This document shows, piece by piece, positions 1 to 8,984 of a stretch of DNA of 64,000 nucleotides. A program made the position numbers and the translations under genes. The notes under the pieces were generated by a model. It was not told where the DNA came from, ran no database searches, and saw nothing but the letters and a program-made list of their open reading frames with translations. Each line of letters starts with the position of its first letter. Positions within the stretch are counted from its first letter, which is position 1. The stretch is from positions 124,001-188,000 of the forward strand of contig NZ_JACHCL010000007.1 of the NCBI RefSeq assembly GCF_014200725.1, read 5' to 3'. The stretch is from Janthinobacterium silvisoli. Lineage in GTDB: Bacteria > Pseudomonadota > Gammaproteobacteria > Burkholderiales > Burkholderiaceae_D.

Positions 1-435
1 AATATCGCCACGTGCTCGGTGGGAACGGCCCAGGCTGCCTTGACGCGGGCGCAAGCCTATATGAAGGAGCGCACCCAGTTCGGCCGCGAGCTGGCCCAGT
101 TCCAGGCCTTGCAATTCAAGCTGGCCGACATGTTGACGGAACTGGTGGCGGCGCGCCAGATCGTGCGCCTGGCGGCCTGGAAGCTGGATCAGGAAAGCCC
201 GGACGCCACCGCGTATTGCGCCATGGCCAAGCGTTTCGCCACTGACGTCGGTTTCAATGTGGCCAACGATGCGCTGCAATTGCACGGTGGCTACGGCTAT
301 ATCCGCGAGTATCCGCTGGAGCGCCATGTGCGCGACACGCGCGTACATCAAATTCTGGAAGGGACCAATGAAATCATGCGCCTGATCGTCGCGCGAGCGA
401 TCTTGAAAGACGGCGCCACGGAGACCTTACGATGA
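1..435 (+). CDS. Acyl-CoA dehydrogenase, C-terminal part (5' end outside window)
   Basis: The reading frame is open from base 1, so only the last 144 residues are seen. They are the C-terminal four-helix domain of a short-chain acyl-CoA dehydrogenase, with the flavin/substrate stretch LHGGYGYIREYPLERHVRD followed by EGTNEIMR, whose first Glu is the expected catalytic base. These FAD enzymes oxidise acyl-CoA to 2-enoyl-CoA and pass electrons to ETF. The stop overlaps the next start by 4 bp (ATGA). Two crotonase-family genes and a 3-hydroxyisobutyrate dehydrogenase follow, so isobutyryl-CoA dehydrogenase of valine breakdown is the likely role. Substrate is inferred from context only. Confidence 0.9.
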   Translation, partial: NIATCSVGTAQAALTRAQAYMKERTQFGRELAQFQALQFKLADMLTELVAARQIVRLAAWKLDQESPDATAYCAMAKRFATDVGFNVANDALQLHGGYGYIREYPLERHVRDTRVHQILEGTNEIMRLIVARAILKDGATETLR

Positions 436-1217
436 CTAAAACTTATAGCAATCTGCTGCTGGAGCGGCGCGAACACACGGCCCTCGTCACGCTGGACAAT
501 CCACCGGCCCACACCTGGACACTGGCCAGCCTGCGTGCCCTGAAGGAACTGGTCACTGACCTGAACGCGGACCCGGACGTGTATGCGCTGGTGATCACGG
601 GCGGTGGTGCCAAGTTTTTCTCGGCCGGCGCCGACCTGAAAGTCTTCGCCGACGGCGACAAAACCATGGCCTTTGACATGGCGGCCGCGTTTGGCGAGGC
701 CTTCGAGGCGCTGTCCGCGTTTCGTGGCGTCAGCATTGCCGCCATCAATGGTTATGCCATGGGCGGCGGTCTGGAATGCGCACTCGCTTGCGATATCCGT
801 ATTGCCGAAGAGCATGCGCAAATGGCCTTGCCGGAAGCGTCCGTCGGCTTGCTGCCCTGCGCGGGCGGCACGCAAAACCTGGCCTGGCTGGTGGGCGAAG
901 GCTGGGCCAAGCGCATGATCTTGTGCGGCGAGCGTGTCGATGCGGCCAAAGCCCTGTCCATCGGCCTGGTCGAAGAAGTGGTGGCCACCGGCCAGGGCTT
1001 GACGGCCGCGCTGGCGCTGGCGGCCAAGGTGGCGCGCCAGAGTCCTGGCAGCGTGACGGCGTGCAAGACCCTGATCCAGGGCGCGCGCAGCAAACCGCTG
1101 GCGCAATCCTTGCCCGATGAACGCACTTTGTTCCTGGGCCTGTTCGATACGCAAGACCAGAAAGAGGGCGTATTGGCTTTCCTGGAAAAACGCCAGGCGG
1201 AGTGGACCAATGGTTGA
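432..1217 (+). CDS. Enoyl-CoA hydratase/isomerase family protein
   Basis: This 261-residue protein is a crotonase-fold enzyme of normal length. The oxyanion-hole region is near residues 61-70 (KFFSAGADLK), the stretch GGGLECALACD near 111-121 holds one catalytic Glu (E115), and PEASVGL near 134 holds the second (E135). Their spacing of 20 residues matches the Glu144/Glu164 pair of classical enoyl-CoA hydratase, so true hydratase activity (water addition to 2-enoyl-CoA) is likely. It overlaps the upstream dehydrogenase by 4 bp and the next gene by 8 bp, so the genes are translationally coupled. In this operon the expected substrate is methacrylyl-CoA from valine. Confidence 0.9.
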   Translation: MTKTYSNLLLERREHTALVTLDNPPAHTWTLASLRALKELVTDLNADPDVYALVITGGGAKFFSAGADLKVFADGDKTMAFDMAAAFGEAFEALSAFRGVSIAAINGYAMGGGLECALACDIRIAEEHAQMALPEASVGLLPCAGGTQNLAWLVGEGWAKRMILCGERVDAAKALSIGLVEEVVATGQGLTAALALAAKVARQSPGSVTACKTLIQGARSKPLAQSLPDERTLFLGLFDTQDQKEGVLAFLEKRQAEWTNG

Positions 1218-2349
1218 GATCGTGAATAAACCCGTGCTTGATACCGTCAAGATTGAAGAACGCAACTGTCCCGGCGGCATGAAATTGGGCGTGATCACGC
1301 TCGATGCGCCGAAGTCCTTGCATGCCTTGAACCTGGACATGATACGGGCCATCGATGGCGCGCTCGTGCGCTGGGCCAACGATGAGGCTATCGCTTGCGT
1401 GGTGTTGCAATCGTCCACCGACAAGGCCTTTTGCGCGGGCGGCGACGTACGCAGCCTGCGTGCAGCGGTGGTGGAACAGCCGGGCGTGGTGCCCAATCCG
1501 CTGGCGCTGGCCTTCTTCGAGGAAGAATACCGGCTCGACCACCGCATCCATACCTATGCCAAACCGCTGCTGGTATGGGGCGGCGGCATCGTCATGGGGG
1601 GCGGCCTGGGTTTGATGGCGGGCGCCAGCCATCGCGTGGTGACGGAAAGCACGCGCATCGCCATGCCTGAAATTACGATTGGCCTGTTCCCCGATGTGGG
1701 CGGCAGCTGGTTCCTGGGCCGCATGCCAGGGCGCAGCGGCTTGTTCCTGGGCTTGACGGGCGCTCCCATGAATGCGGCCGACGCCCTGTTTGCGGGGCTC
1801 GGTGATTATTTCCTGCAACAGGAAGAGCGGGCCATGGTGCTCGAAGCGCTGATCCTGGCCCAGTGGCAAGCCTCGCCGCAGGAAAATCACCAGCAGCTCG
1901 ACCGTTTGCTGCGGGGTTTCTCGGCGCCAGCCTCTTTGCTACCGGTGTCGGAAGTGCGTGCCAACTTCGATACGATTGCCGCATTGACGCAAGCGCCGAC
2001 CTTGCCGGAAGTGGTGGCCGCGATTGCTGCCTACGATGGCGATGTGGCCTGGCTGCAAAAGGCCGCCCACTCGCTGGCCAAGGGCGCGCCCACGTCGGCC
2101 GCGCTGGTGTGGGCCATGCGCGAGCGCACGCGGCACCTGAGCCTGGCGCAAGTATTCCAGCTGGAATTGATCGTGGCCGTGCAATGCTGCGCCCATGCCG
2201 ATTTTGCGGAAGGCGTGCGCGCCTTGCTGATCGACAAGGACAACGCGCCTGTATGGTTGCCGGCCAGCCTGGACGGCATCAGTGAGAAGTATCTGGACGA
2301 ATATTTTGCCGCGCCGTGGACACAGCATCCACTGAACGACCTACATTAA
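1210..2349 (+). CDS. Enoyl-CoA hydratase/isomerase family, probable 3-hydroxyisobutyryl-CoA hydrolase
   Basis: The protein has 379 residues, the length of 3-hydroxyisobutyryl-CoA hydrolases rather than of simple hydratases. Family marks are AFCAGGDVR near 73-81, GGGIVMGGGLGLM near 124-136 and MPEITIGLFPDVGGSWF near 152-168. It would release free 3-hydroxyisobutyrate from its CoA ester, the step just before the dehydrogenase encoded next. The frame is open further upstream to 1117, but ATG 1210 is preferred: it has GGAG 8 bp upstream, overlaps the previous stop by only 8 bp, and gives a normal N-terminus. Another crotonase-family activity cannot be excluded. Confidence 0.85.
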   Translation: MVEIVNKPVLDTVKIEERNCPGGMKLGVITLDAPKSLHALNLDMIRAIDGALVRWANDEAIACVVLQSSTDKAFCAGGDVRSLRAAVVEQPGVVPNPLALAFFEEEYRLDHRIHTYAKPLLVWGGGIVMGGGLGLMAGASHRVVTESTRIAMPEITIGLFPDVGGSWFLGRMPGRSGLFLGLTGAPMNAADALFAGLGDYFLQQEERAMVLEALILAQWQASPQENHQQLDRLLRGFSAPASLLPVSEVRANFDTIAALTQAPTLPEVVAAIAAYDGDVAWLQKAAHSLAKGAPTSAALVWAMRERTRHLSLAQVFQLELIVAVQCCAHADFAEGVRALLIDKDNAPVWLPASLDGISEKYLDEYFAAPWTQHPLNDLH

Positions 2350-2370
2350 AAGAACAGAGGAGAGTTAACG

Positions 2371-3273
2371 ATGCAACATATCGCATTTATCGGCTTGGGC
2401 AATATGGGCGCACCGATGGCCCGCAACCTGGTGGCTGCCGGCTTCCATGTTTCCGTGTTCGACCTGGCGCCGGCCGCCGTGGCGGCGCTGGTGGAGGCGG
2501 GCGCCACCGCTGCCGCGTCCGCCAGTGCGGCCGTGCAGACGGCCGACGCCGTCATTACCATGCTGCCAGCCAACAAGCACGTGCAAGAGCTGTACCTGGC
2601 CGAAGGCGGTATCCTTGATAGCGCCAGGCCCGGGACTTTATTGATCGATTGCAGCACCATCGCTGCCGATGTGGCGCGCCAGGTGTCGGACGCGGCCGCC
2701 AAGCGGGGCTTTGCCATGATCGATGCGCCCGTGTCGGGTGGCACGGCGGGCGCGGCGGCCGGCACCCTGACGTTTATCGTCGGTGGCACGGAAGCAGCCT
2801 TGCAGCAGGCGCGGCCTTTGCTGGAAAAAATGGGTAAAAACATTTTTCATGCGGGCGAGGCCGGTGCGGGGCAGGTAGCTAAAATTTGCAACAACATGCT
2901 GTTGGGAATTTTGATGGCGGGCACGGCCGAGGCTTTGAACCTGGGCGTGGCGCATGGCCTCGATCCGAAAGTTTTGTCCGATATCATGGCCAAGAGCTCG
3001 GGCCGCAACTGGACGCTGGAAGTGTACAACCCGTGGCCCGGCGTGATGGATGGTACGCCCGCCTCGCGCAATTACAGCGGCGGCTTCGGCACGGCGCTGA
3101 TGCTGAAAGACCTGGGGCTGGCCCAGCAGTCGGCCCTGTCGGCGGGTGCCGCGACACCCTTGGGCGGCCTGGTGCGCCAGCTGTATCAGATGCATGCCCA
3201 GTCCGGTTATGCACAGCAAGACTTTTCCAGTATCGTGCAAATGCTCAAACCCGATCTGGACAAACCAGTCTGA
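2371..3273 (+). CDS. mmsB: 3-hydroxyisobutyrate dehydrogenase
   Basis: This 300-residue protein belongs to the beta-hydroxyacid dehydrogenases. It has an N-terminal NAD-binding GLGNMG at residues 8-13, the substrate-binding signature DAPVSGG at 118-124, and the catalytic Lys (K171) in GQVAKICNN. It oxidises 3-hydroxyisobutyrate to methylmalonate semialdehyde with NAD+. A purine-rich ribosome-binding site (GAGGAGAG) precedes the start, and the gap to the preceding hydrolase gene is 21 bp. It closes the valine operon seen here; the usual next enzyme (mmsA) is not in the window and may lie upstream. Confidence 0.93.
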   Translation: MQHIAFIGLGNMGAPMARNLVAAGFHVSVFDLAPAAVAALVEAGATAAASASAAVQTADAVITMLPANKHVQELYLAEGGILDSARPGTLLIDCSTIAADVARQVSDAAAKRGFAMIDAPVSGGTAGAAAGTLTFIVGGTEAALQQARPLLEKMGKNIFHAGEAGAGQVAKICNNMLLGILMAGTAEALNLGVAHGLDPKVLSDIMAKSSGRNWTLEVYNPWPGVMDGTPASRNYSGGFGTALMLKDLGLAQQSALSAGAATPLGGLVRQLYQMHAQSGYAQQDFSSIVQMLKPDLDKPV

Positions 3274-3300
3274 GCACGGTAAAGCAGACAGGCAAAAAAA

Positions 3301-3322
3301 AGCCCGCTGGTGAAAGCGGGCT
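3301..3322 (-). terminator. Rho-independent terminator between convergent genes
   Basis: Perfect 8-bp stem AGCCCGCT / AGCGGGCT with a 6-nt loop. The run of A on its left becomes a T-tract when read on the minus strand, so it mainly stops the minus-strand lipoprotein transcript. It may also stop plus-strand mmsB readthrough. Confidence 0.75.
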
Positions 3323-3430
3323 AAATCCAATTCTTGGAAGAGTTGGAGGAGACAGATGCATTATGTTGCATTGCCACATATAACTCCAATTTATCTTCCA
3401 AATAACAGTTATCGATATTGGTGATATAAC

Positions 3431-3452
3431 GGGCAGCATGCACATGCTGCCC
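3431..3452. repeat. Perfect 10-bp inverted repeat
   Basis: GGGCAGCATG, 2 nt, CATGCTGCCC, lying 28 bp past the stop of the minus-strand lipoprotein gene. There is no T-tract on either side. It may be a secondary transcript-end hairpin or mRNA 3' stabiliser. Confidence 0.5.
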
Positions 3453-3479
3453 GTCGTGCTTGCCACCTTATTTGCTACA

Positions 3480-4091
3480 TTATGCCGGGTTGCAGGCGAC
3501 CTTGACGGAAGTGACTGCTGCTGCACCCATGATGCCCACGCCGCTGGACAAGCCGGTCGTTGGATCAGGCAATACCGAACAGGCCAGGCCGGTCGGATTG
3601 GCGGTAACGCTGATGCCGAACGCCCGGCCATCAGGCACGGCCGTCGGCATGGTAAAGGCCAACGGGTCGGCTGCCGTATTTTTCGTCAGTGTCAGGATAT
3701 CGCTGCCGTTGGACAGCTGAAGGCCGTCGACCGTCAGGCCTGTCACCGTGCCGCCCACCGTATAGACATTTTGCTGGCAGCTGACGCTGGCCTGGATGCT
3801 GACGTAATGGCCAGCCGTATCCGAACCGCCAACGACGGTGCAATTCATGTGCGCCGGCGGTGTTTGCACCACGATGTTATAGGACGCGCCGTAATCGATC
3901 TTGTTGGCAAAAGTGAAGGTGGTGGCGCCAGCGGGCACGCTGAGCGTATCGGCGCCGTTGGCCAGCACCAGGCCGCTATTGTTCAAGCCGATGATGGTGC
4001 CGCTGACATCGTAGGTGGCTTTGCCGCCGCAAGCCGCGAGGCCGACGGTAATGAGCAGCGCAAGCAGCGGGCGCAAGCAAGATGACTTCAT
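3480..4091 (-). CDS. Putative lipoprotein with two repeated beta-rich domains
   Basis: The protein has 203 residues. It starts with a lipoprotein signal peptide ending in the lipobox LAAC and then GG, so it should be lipid-anchored and exported. The mature part holds two copies of a repeat of about 85 residues, each running V-x-GT-(I/V)-x-GL...GL-x-L-x-NG...F-x-F...Y/F-x-I-x-V...C, which suggests tandem beta-sandwich domains with paired cysteines. ATG 4091 is chosen because it has GGAG upstream; the longer frame begins with TTG. The next gene upstream on the same strand is a clear paralogue. I do not recognise a named family or function; surface or periplasmic location is inferred from the signal. 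Confidence 0.8.
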   Translation of the reverse strand: MKSSCLRPLLALLITVGLAACGGKATYDVSGTIIGLNNSGLVLANGADTLSVPAGATTFTFANKIDYGASYNIVVQTPPAHMNCTVVGGSDTAGHYVSIQASVSCQQNVYTVGGTVTGLTVDGLQLSNGSDILTLTKNTAADPLAFTMPTAVPDGRAFGISVTANPTGLACSVLPDPTTGLSSGVGIMGAAAVTSVKVACNPA

Positions 4092-4129
4092 GTATTTCTC
4101 CAATTAAATAAAGAATCGCAGCGCCAGGC

Positions 4130-4708
4130 TTACTTCGGCACGCAACTGGCGACGAGACTGGTGTTATTGCCTGAACCCATGGTGCCGTTCGGATTGCTGA
4201 CGCTGCAAGTCAGTCCAGGTGGGTTTTGCAACACGTTCACGTTGTAAGGCGCGCCATCGCCGACGGTGCCACCAAATACGAAGGTGGTGCTGCCTGCCAG
4301 CGGGCTGCTGGTGTTCGAGCCGATGTTCAGTACCAGGCCATCGGCCGTCAATCCGGTGATGGTGCCGCCCAAGGTATATTGGTTGGTGAGGCAGCTGATG
4401 CTGGCCAGGCCCACGCTATACGCCGATGCCTTGCCGCTGCCATCGATGACCGTACAAACGGCGCCTGTTGGCTGCTGCTTGATGGTAATGTTATAGCTGT
4501 CGTCAGTATTGAGCAGTTGTGTAAAGGTAAAGCTGGTCGCGCCGGAGGAAACCGGCAGGGATTCGCTGCCATTCTGCAGAATCAGTCCATCTTTTGCCAA
4601 ACCGCTGACACCGCCGGTCAGATACAGATTACCGCCGCTGCCGCCGCAGGCTGCCAGCGTGACAGCGCAAGCCGCCGCCAGCATCGAGCGCAGGTACAAA
4701 TTTTTCAT
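4130..4708 (-). CDS. Putative lipoprotein, paralogue of its downstream neighbour
   Basis: The protein has 192 residues with signal peptide and lipobox (LAAC then GGSGG). As in the downstream gene, two repeats follow with pattern GGVSGL / GGTITGL, GL-x-L-x-NG or NIGS, F-x-F and C-V at the end of each unit. The two genes lie 38 bp apart in the same direction and look like a tandem duplication, probably one transcript. The start at 4708 has GGAG 5 bp upstream; upstream extension of the frame would add 18 residues unlike a signal peptide. Function unknown. Confidence 0.8.
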   Translation of the reverse strand: MKNLYLRSMLAAACAVTLAACGGSGGNLYLTGGVSGLAKDGLILQNGSESLPVSSGATSFTFTQLLNTDDSYNITIKQQPTGAVCTVIDGSGKASAYSVGLASISCLTNQYTLGGTITGLTADGLVLNIGSNTSSPLAGSTTFVFGGTVGDGAPYNVNVLQNPPGLTCSVSNPNGTMGSGNNTSLVASCVPK

Positions 4709-4964
4709 ACATTCTCCAAACGAATTAAGTAGGGTAGCGCAATACGGACGCTGGCGCCGCATTGGAATGGCGCCTATTTTAGTCTATCTGGCAAGCCGAT
4801 TGATCTCGCCTTGTATCTCCCTGTAACAATTTTTCGCGTCAAATCGTGTGTGGAGCCCGGTTCCGCCCCCATTTGTCAAGGACATCAGCACGCCATCGGC
4901 CCGATCAATGCGACAATAACCATAAGCTGCGCAGTTGCGTGCGGCACTTTTTGTGAATGATCTG

Positions 4965-5690
4965 ATGTCTGTTGCTAATAAGAAACCTGTCGTGCCGCCT
5001 AAAGCCATCCTGTTTGACCTCGATGATACGCTGTGGCCCATCGCCCCCGTGATCGCGGCGGCGGAAGTCTTGCTGCACGACTGGCTGACTGCCCACGCGC
5101 CCAAGGTGGCGCAGCAATTTTCCATCGAGGCCATGCGCCAGCAGCGGCTGGTGTTGCTGGAGGCCCAGCCGCAACTGCATGGCAATCTGATCGAAGTGCG
5201 GCGCGCCGGTCTGCGTTCAGCCTTCGCGGCGGCCGGTGAAGATCCTGCGCTGATCGAGGCGGCGCTGCGGCATTTCATGGCCGCCCGTAACAAGGTCACG
5301 CCTTATGATGATGTGTTGCCTGGCTTGGCCTGGCTGCAGCAGCGTATGCTGGTCGGTTCCATCTCGAATGGCAATGCCGATCTTGAAATTATCGGCCTGG
5401 CGCCGCATTTTAAAATATCGATCGCTGCCGCCGATTTTGGCGTGCCCAAGCCCGATGCCACGATTTTCCTGGCGGGCTGCGAAGCGCTGGGCGTGGCGCC
5501 GCACGAGGCCGTGTATGTGGGCGACGATCTGTATTTCGATGTAACGGGTGCGCAAAATGCAGGCATGCGCGCCGTCTGGATGAATCGGCGTGGCAGTGAT
5601 GCCCACCTAGCGGCCGGGGTACGGCCTGACGCGATTTGCGCTAACTTTGATGAATTGCTGCTCTGGCTACAGGGGCAACTGGAAGATTGA
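4965..5690 (+). CDS. HAD-superfamily hydrolase
   Basis: The protein has 241 residues and all four HAD motifs: FDLDDTLW (nucleophile and acid/base Asp), SISNGNAD (motif II Ser), VPKPD (motif III Lys) and VGDDLYFDV (motif IV acidic pair). The helical insert after motif I is that of subfamily IA phosphatases such as the YjjG type. It should be a Mg-dependent cytoplasmic phosphatase; the substrate cannot be read from sequence. ATG 4965 is chosen over the upstream in-frame TTG at 4935 because it directly precedes the conserved region, although no strong ribosome-binding site is visible. hrcA follows after about 100 bp. Confidence 0.85.
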   Translation: MSVANKKPVVPPKAILFDLDDTLWPIAPVIAAAEVLLHDWLTAHAPKVAQQFSIEAMRQQRLVLLEAQPQLHGNLIEVRRAGLRSAFAAAGEDPALIEAALRHFMAARNKVTPYDDVLPGLAWLQQRMLVGSISNGNADLEIIGLAPHFKISIAAADFGVPKPDATIFLAGCEALGVAPHEAVYVGDDLYFDVTGAQNAGMRAVWMNRRGSDAHLAAGVRPDAICANFDELLLWLQGQLED

Positions 5691-5794
5691 TGACCACAGG
5701 CCGGGCGAACGTGCATAATAGCTACTTCAGGGCCTGCTACGCCGCCCTTGCCTAACGAAGCTTGGTAACTAAGCTTGTTTAAATAAACAACATC

Positions 5795-6805
5795 ATGCAA
5801 CTCGATAACCGTGCCCAAACACTGCTGAAAGCCCTGGTCGAGCGATATATCGCCGACGGCCTGCCGGTCGGTTCGCGCGCCTTGTCGAAGATTTCCGGGC
5901 TGGACCTGTCGCCGGCGACCATCCGCAACATCATGGCGGATCTGGAGGAGCTCGGCTATGTGTCCAGCCCGCATACCTCGGCCGGCCGCATTCCCACGCC
6001 GCGCGGCTATCGCATCTTTGTCGACACCTTGCTGACCGTTAAGCATCTGGACGAGCATTTGGTGGAATCGCGGCTGCAATTGCAAACGCCGCAAAAAACC
6101 ATCGCCAATGCGGCGCAGATGCTGTCGTCGCTATCGCAATTTGCCGGCGTGGTACTGAGTCCGCGCCGTGAATCGGTGTTTCAGCAGATAGAATTTTTGC
6201 GCCTGTCGGAAAAACGTATCCTGCTGGTCATTGTGGGACCGGGCGGCGATGTACAAAACCGCCTGCTGTTGACGGAAGCGGACTATACGCCGGCGCAACT
6301 GGTGCAATCGGCCAACTATATCAACCAGAATTATGGCGGACTGTCGTTTGACGTGGTGCGTGTGCGCCTGCAAAGCGAATTGCGCCAGTTGCGCGACGAC
6401 ATGGGGTGCCTGATGCAGGCGGCCGTGGAGGCGGGCAGTGAAGTGATGGCCGACCATAGCGACGACATGGTGATCTCGGGCGAGCGCAACTTGCTCAGTG
6501 TGAGCGATCTGTCATCGAATATGCATTCGCTGCGCCAGATGTTCGATATGTTCGAGCAAAAGACGGGCTTGATGCAATTGCTCGATGTATCGAGCAAGGC
6601 GACGGGCGTGCAGATATTTATCGGCGGCGAATCGAACCTGGTGCCGATGGATGAAATGAGCGTTGTGACGGCGCCATATGAAGTCAACGGCAAGATCGTG
6701 GGGACCCTGGGCGTGATCGGTCCGACGCGCATGGCGTACGAGCGGGTCATTCCCATCGTGGATATTACGGCCAAGCTGTTATCGAACGCATTGAGCCATC
6801 ACTGA
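5795..6805 (+). CDS. hrcA: Heat-inducible transcription repressor HrcA
   Basis: The 336-residue protein matches HrcA in length and layout. An N-terminal winged helix ([20 protein letters not shown] then [14 protein letters not shown]) is followed by the conserved [14 protein letters not shown] and a GAF-like C-terminal domain. HrcA represses groESL and dnaK operons by binding CIRCE elements and is assisted by GroEL. No CIRCE copy is visible in its own upstream region, which instead holds two AAGCTT boxes and GTTTAAATAAAC just before the start. It converges on fur across a GC-rich hairpin. Confidence 0.95.
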   Translation: MQLDNRAQTLLKALVERYIADGLPVGSRALSKISGLDLSPATIRNIMADLEELGYVSSPHTSAGRIPTPRGYRIFVDTLLTVKHLDEHLVESRLQLQTPQKTIANAAQMLSSLSQFAGVVLSPRRESVFQQIEFLRLSEKRILLVIVGPGGDVQNRLLLTEADYTPAQLVQSANYINQNYGGLSFDVVRVRLQSELRQLRDDMGCLMQAAVEAGSEVMADHSDDMVISGERNLLSVSDLSSNMHSLRQMFDMFEQKTGLMQLLDVSSKATGVQIFIGGESNLVPMDEMSVVTAPYEVNGKIVGTLGVIGPTRMAYERVIPIVDITAKLLSNALSHH

Positions 6806-6821
6806 TCTGTATCAGCACTGC

Positions 6822-6851
6822 GCCGGCCGCGCCCTTGCGGGAACGGCCGGC
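6822..6851. terminator. GC-rich hairpin between convergent hrcA and fur
   Basis: An 8-bp stem GCCGGCCG / CGGCCGGC with a 14-nt loop that can itself pair. There is no clear T-tract. Its position in the 51-bp space between two converging genes suggests it ends both transcripts. Confidence 0.45.
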
Positions 6852-6856
6852 ATGCG

Positions 6857-7288
6857 TCAGGCTGCTTTATGCGGGCAAGCCGTCTTGATGCAGTTGCCGT
6901 AGATGGCCAAAGCGTGTTCGGCGATTTTGAAGCCGCGCTCTTCGGCGACTTTTTGCTGGCGGATTTCGATTTCTTCGTCGAAGAATTCTTCCACTCGGCC
7001 ACAGTCGAGGCAGACCAGATGGTCGTGGTGGGAACCTTCGTTGAGCTCGAAAATTGCCTTGCCTGTTTCAAAATGGTTGCGGTTAAGCAAGCCAGCTTGT
7101 TCGAACTGGGTCAGGACACGGTAGACAGTTGCCAAACCGACATCCATATTGTCGGCCAGCAGAATTTTGTAGACGTCTTCTGCTGTCAGGTGGCGTACCG
7201 GGCTACTCTGGAAGATATCGAGTATCTTCAGCCGTGGCAGGGTCGCTTTCAGGCCGCTTGCCTTGAGATCACTAGGATTGTTACTCAT
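6857..7288 (-). CDS. fur: Ferric uptake regulator Fur
   Basis: This is a 143-residue Fur protein. It has an N-terminal winged helix ([29 protein letters not shown]), then the metal region with [13 protein letters not shown], and a C-terminal C-x4-C pair (NCIKTAC). With iron bound it represses iron-uptake genes. The start at 7288 (MSNNPSDL) gives the usual Fur length; the longer frame adds 12 unusual residues. It is divergent from bamE, an arrangement frequent in proteobacteria. I saw no classical Fur box in the 123-bp intergenic region, so autoregulation is not supported here. Confidence 0.96.
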   Translation of the reverse strand: MSNNPSDLKASGLKATLPRLKILDIFQSSPVRHLTAEDVYKILLADNMDVGLATVYRVLTQFEQAGLLNRNHFETGKAIFELNEGSHHDHLVCLDCGRVEEFFDEEIEIRQQKVAEERGFKIAEHALAIYGNCIKTACPHKAA

Positions 7289-7411
7289 GTTTGTTGCTCG
7301 TATGTGGGTCAGGTGCTTTATCATATAGCGTTTTAGCGGGGAGTGCCAAAATATGCATTTTTTGGCGGGCCGGTCACTCCTGGCGTTTTGTTCATCAAAT
7401 TGAGGTCATTT

Positions 7412-8143
7412 ATGCGCGTAACACCGGCTGTATTGCCATCTCCCTGGCACCGTATTTTATTTCGAGCACCAGTCGTGGCAGGCATGGTCTGTGTTGCGTT
7501 GGCAATGTCTGGCTGTGCCAGCCGCGGCATTCTGGGCGAAAAGCCTGTGCCATCCCTGAAGGAAGGCACCGAAGTCGTTCCTGATAGTGGCGCGCAAACC
7601 AACACGATTACGCCGCTGCAGAAATTCATGTGGTTTTTCTCGCCCTATCGCCCAGTCATTCAGCAAGGCAACTTTGTTTCTGAAGAAATGCTGGCCCAGC
7701 TGAAAGTGGGCATGACGCGCGACCAGGTCCGATTCATCCTCGGCACATCGCTGCTGACCGATATTTTCCATGCAGACCGCTGGGATTACCCATTCCGTTT
7801 GGCCAAGGGCAATGGCGAAACGACCAGCAGCCGCGTGGTCGTGTTCTTTGACAAGGAGGGCAAGGTAGCGCGCTTCGAAGGCGGCAATTTGCCGACCGAG
7901 AAAGAATACATCGACCGCATCGCTGGCCCGTCGCCATTCGCCAAGATCGCCAAGGCGGATGCGCCTGCCGCCGTCGTGCCATCGCCCGTGGCGCCTAGCG
8001 CCGTACCGGTACCGGCCGATGCTGCACCTGGCATTCCAGTGAGCAAGCCTGAGCCTGTGCCCGCGCCGGAAGCTACCCCTGCCCCAGCGCCGGAAGCAGC
8101 CCCTGCACCTGCGTCTACGCCGGCTGCGGAACCCACCAAATAA
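7412..8143 (+). CDS. bamE: Outer membrane protein assembly factor BamE, with long Pro/Ala tail
   Basis: The protein has 243 residues with a lipoprotein signal (LAMSGC lipobox) and then the SmpA/OmlA domain: [30 protein letters not shown], and a beta strand containing WDYPFR. BamE is an accessory lipoprotein of the BAM complex that folds outer-membrane beta-barrels. Start 7412 is preferred over the upstream GTG because it has GAGG 6 bp before it and yields a proper signal peptide. Unusual is the C-terminal extension of about 80 residues, rich in Pro, Ala and Glu (repeats such as PAPEA), which makes it about twice the length of E. coli BamE. Confidence 0.93.
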   Translation: MRVTPAVLPSPWHRILFRAPVVAGMVCVALAMSGCASRGILGEKPVPSLKEGTEVVPDSGAQTNTITPLQKFMWFFSPYRPVIQQGNFVSEEMLAQLKVGMTRDQVRFILGTSLLTDIFHADRWDYPFRLAKGNGETTSSRVVVFFDKEGKVARFEGGNLPTEKEYIDRIAGPSPFAKIAKADAPAAVVPSPVAPSAVPVPADAAPGIPVSKPEPVPAPEATPAPAPEAAPAPASTPAAEPTK

Positions 8144-8163
8144 GTAGCAGCAAGAGAAACAAG

Positions 8164-8973
8164 ATGACTCAACTGAAAATTGCAATCGCCGGCGCCAGTG
8201 GCCGCATGGGCCATATCCTGATCGAAGCGGTGGGCAGCGCGCCCGACGCCGTGCTGGCGGGCGCGCTCGATATCGCCGCCTCGCCCGCCGTAGGCCAGGA
8301 CGCCGCTGCCTTTCTGGGCAAACCCGCTGGCGTGCTGATCGAATCGGACCTGGCCAAGGGCCTGGCCAATGCTGACTACCTGATCGACTTCACGCGTCCG
8401 GAAGGCACTTTGCAGCATCTGGCTTACTGCGCCGAACACGGTATCAAGATGATCATCGGCACTACCGGTTTCGATGCGGCAGGCAAGGCGGCGATTGCCG
8501 CTGCGGCCGAGAAAACCGCCATCATGTTCGCGCCGAATATGAGCGTGGGTGTGAACGTCACCCTGAAGCTGCTGGAACTGGCCGCAAAAAGCTTGTCAGA
8601 AGGTTATGACATTGAAATCGTCGAAGCCCATCACCGCCACAAGGTCGATGCCCCGTCGGGCACCGCCCTGCAAATGGGCGAAGTGGTGGCTGGCGCGCTG
8701 GGCCGCGACTTGAAGGAATGCGCCGTCTACGGCCGTGAAGGCGTGACCGGCGAGCGCGATCCTTCGACCATCGGCTTTGCCACTATCCGTGGCGGCGATA
8801 TCGTGGGCGACCATACGGTGCTGTTTGCCGGCATCGGCGAGCGCATCGAGATCAGCCACAAATCGAGCAGCCGCGTCACCTACGCCCACGGCGCCCTGCG
8901 CGCTGCGCGTTTCCTGGCCGACAAGCCGACCGGCCTGTTCGACATGCAAGATGTGCTGGCGCTGAAAAGCTAA
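8164..8973 (+). CDS. dapB: 4-hydroxy-tetrahydrodipicolinate reductase
   Basis: The protein has 269 residues, normal for DapB. The NAD(P)-binding loop is GASGRMG near residues 9-15. The catalytic signature is [18 protein letters not shown], with the double His and the Lys that binds the substrate. It reduces 4-hydroxy-tetrahydrodipicolinate in lysine/diaminopimelate synthesis in the cytoplasm. It lies 20 bp after bamE and 11 bp before the ExbB-like gene, probably in one transcript. Confidence 0.97.
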   Translation: MTQLKIAIAGASGRMGHILIEAVGSAPDAVLAGALDIAASPAVGQDAAAFLGKPAGVLIESDLAKGLANADYLIDFTRPEGTLQHLAYCAEHGIKMIIGTTGFDAAGKAAIAAAAEKTAIMFAPNMSVGVNVTLKLLELAAKSLSEGYDIEIVEAHHRHKVDAPSGTALQMGEVVAGALGRDLKECAVYGREGVTGERDPSTIGFATIRGGDIVGDHTVLFAGIGERIEISHKSSSRVTYAHGALRAARFLADKPTGLFDMQDVLALKS

Positions 8974-8984
8974 GGCTAACGATC

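Noticed and set aside
348..1547. 399-codon minus-strand frame opposite the valine operon
   Set aside because: It covers two crotonase genes with clear active sites; no domain in the antisense product.
5691..5794. CIRCE element ahead of hrcA
   Set aside because: Searched for TTAGCACTC-N9-GAGTGCTAA; only AAGCTT boxes and an AT-rich near-palindrome are present.
7289..7411. Fur box in the fur-bamE intergenic region
   Set aside because: No stretch close to GATAATGATAATCATTATC was found by eye.
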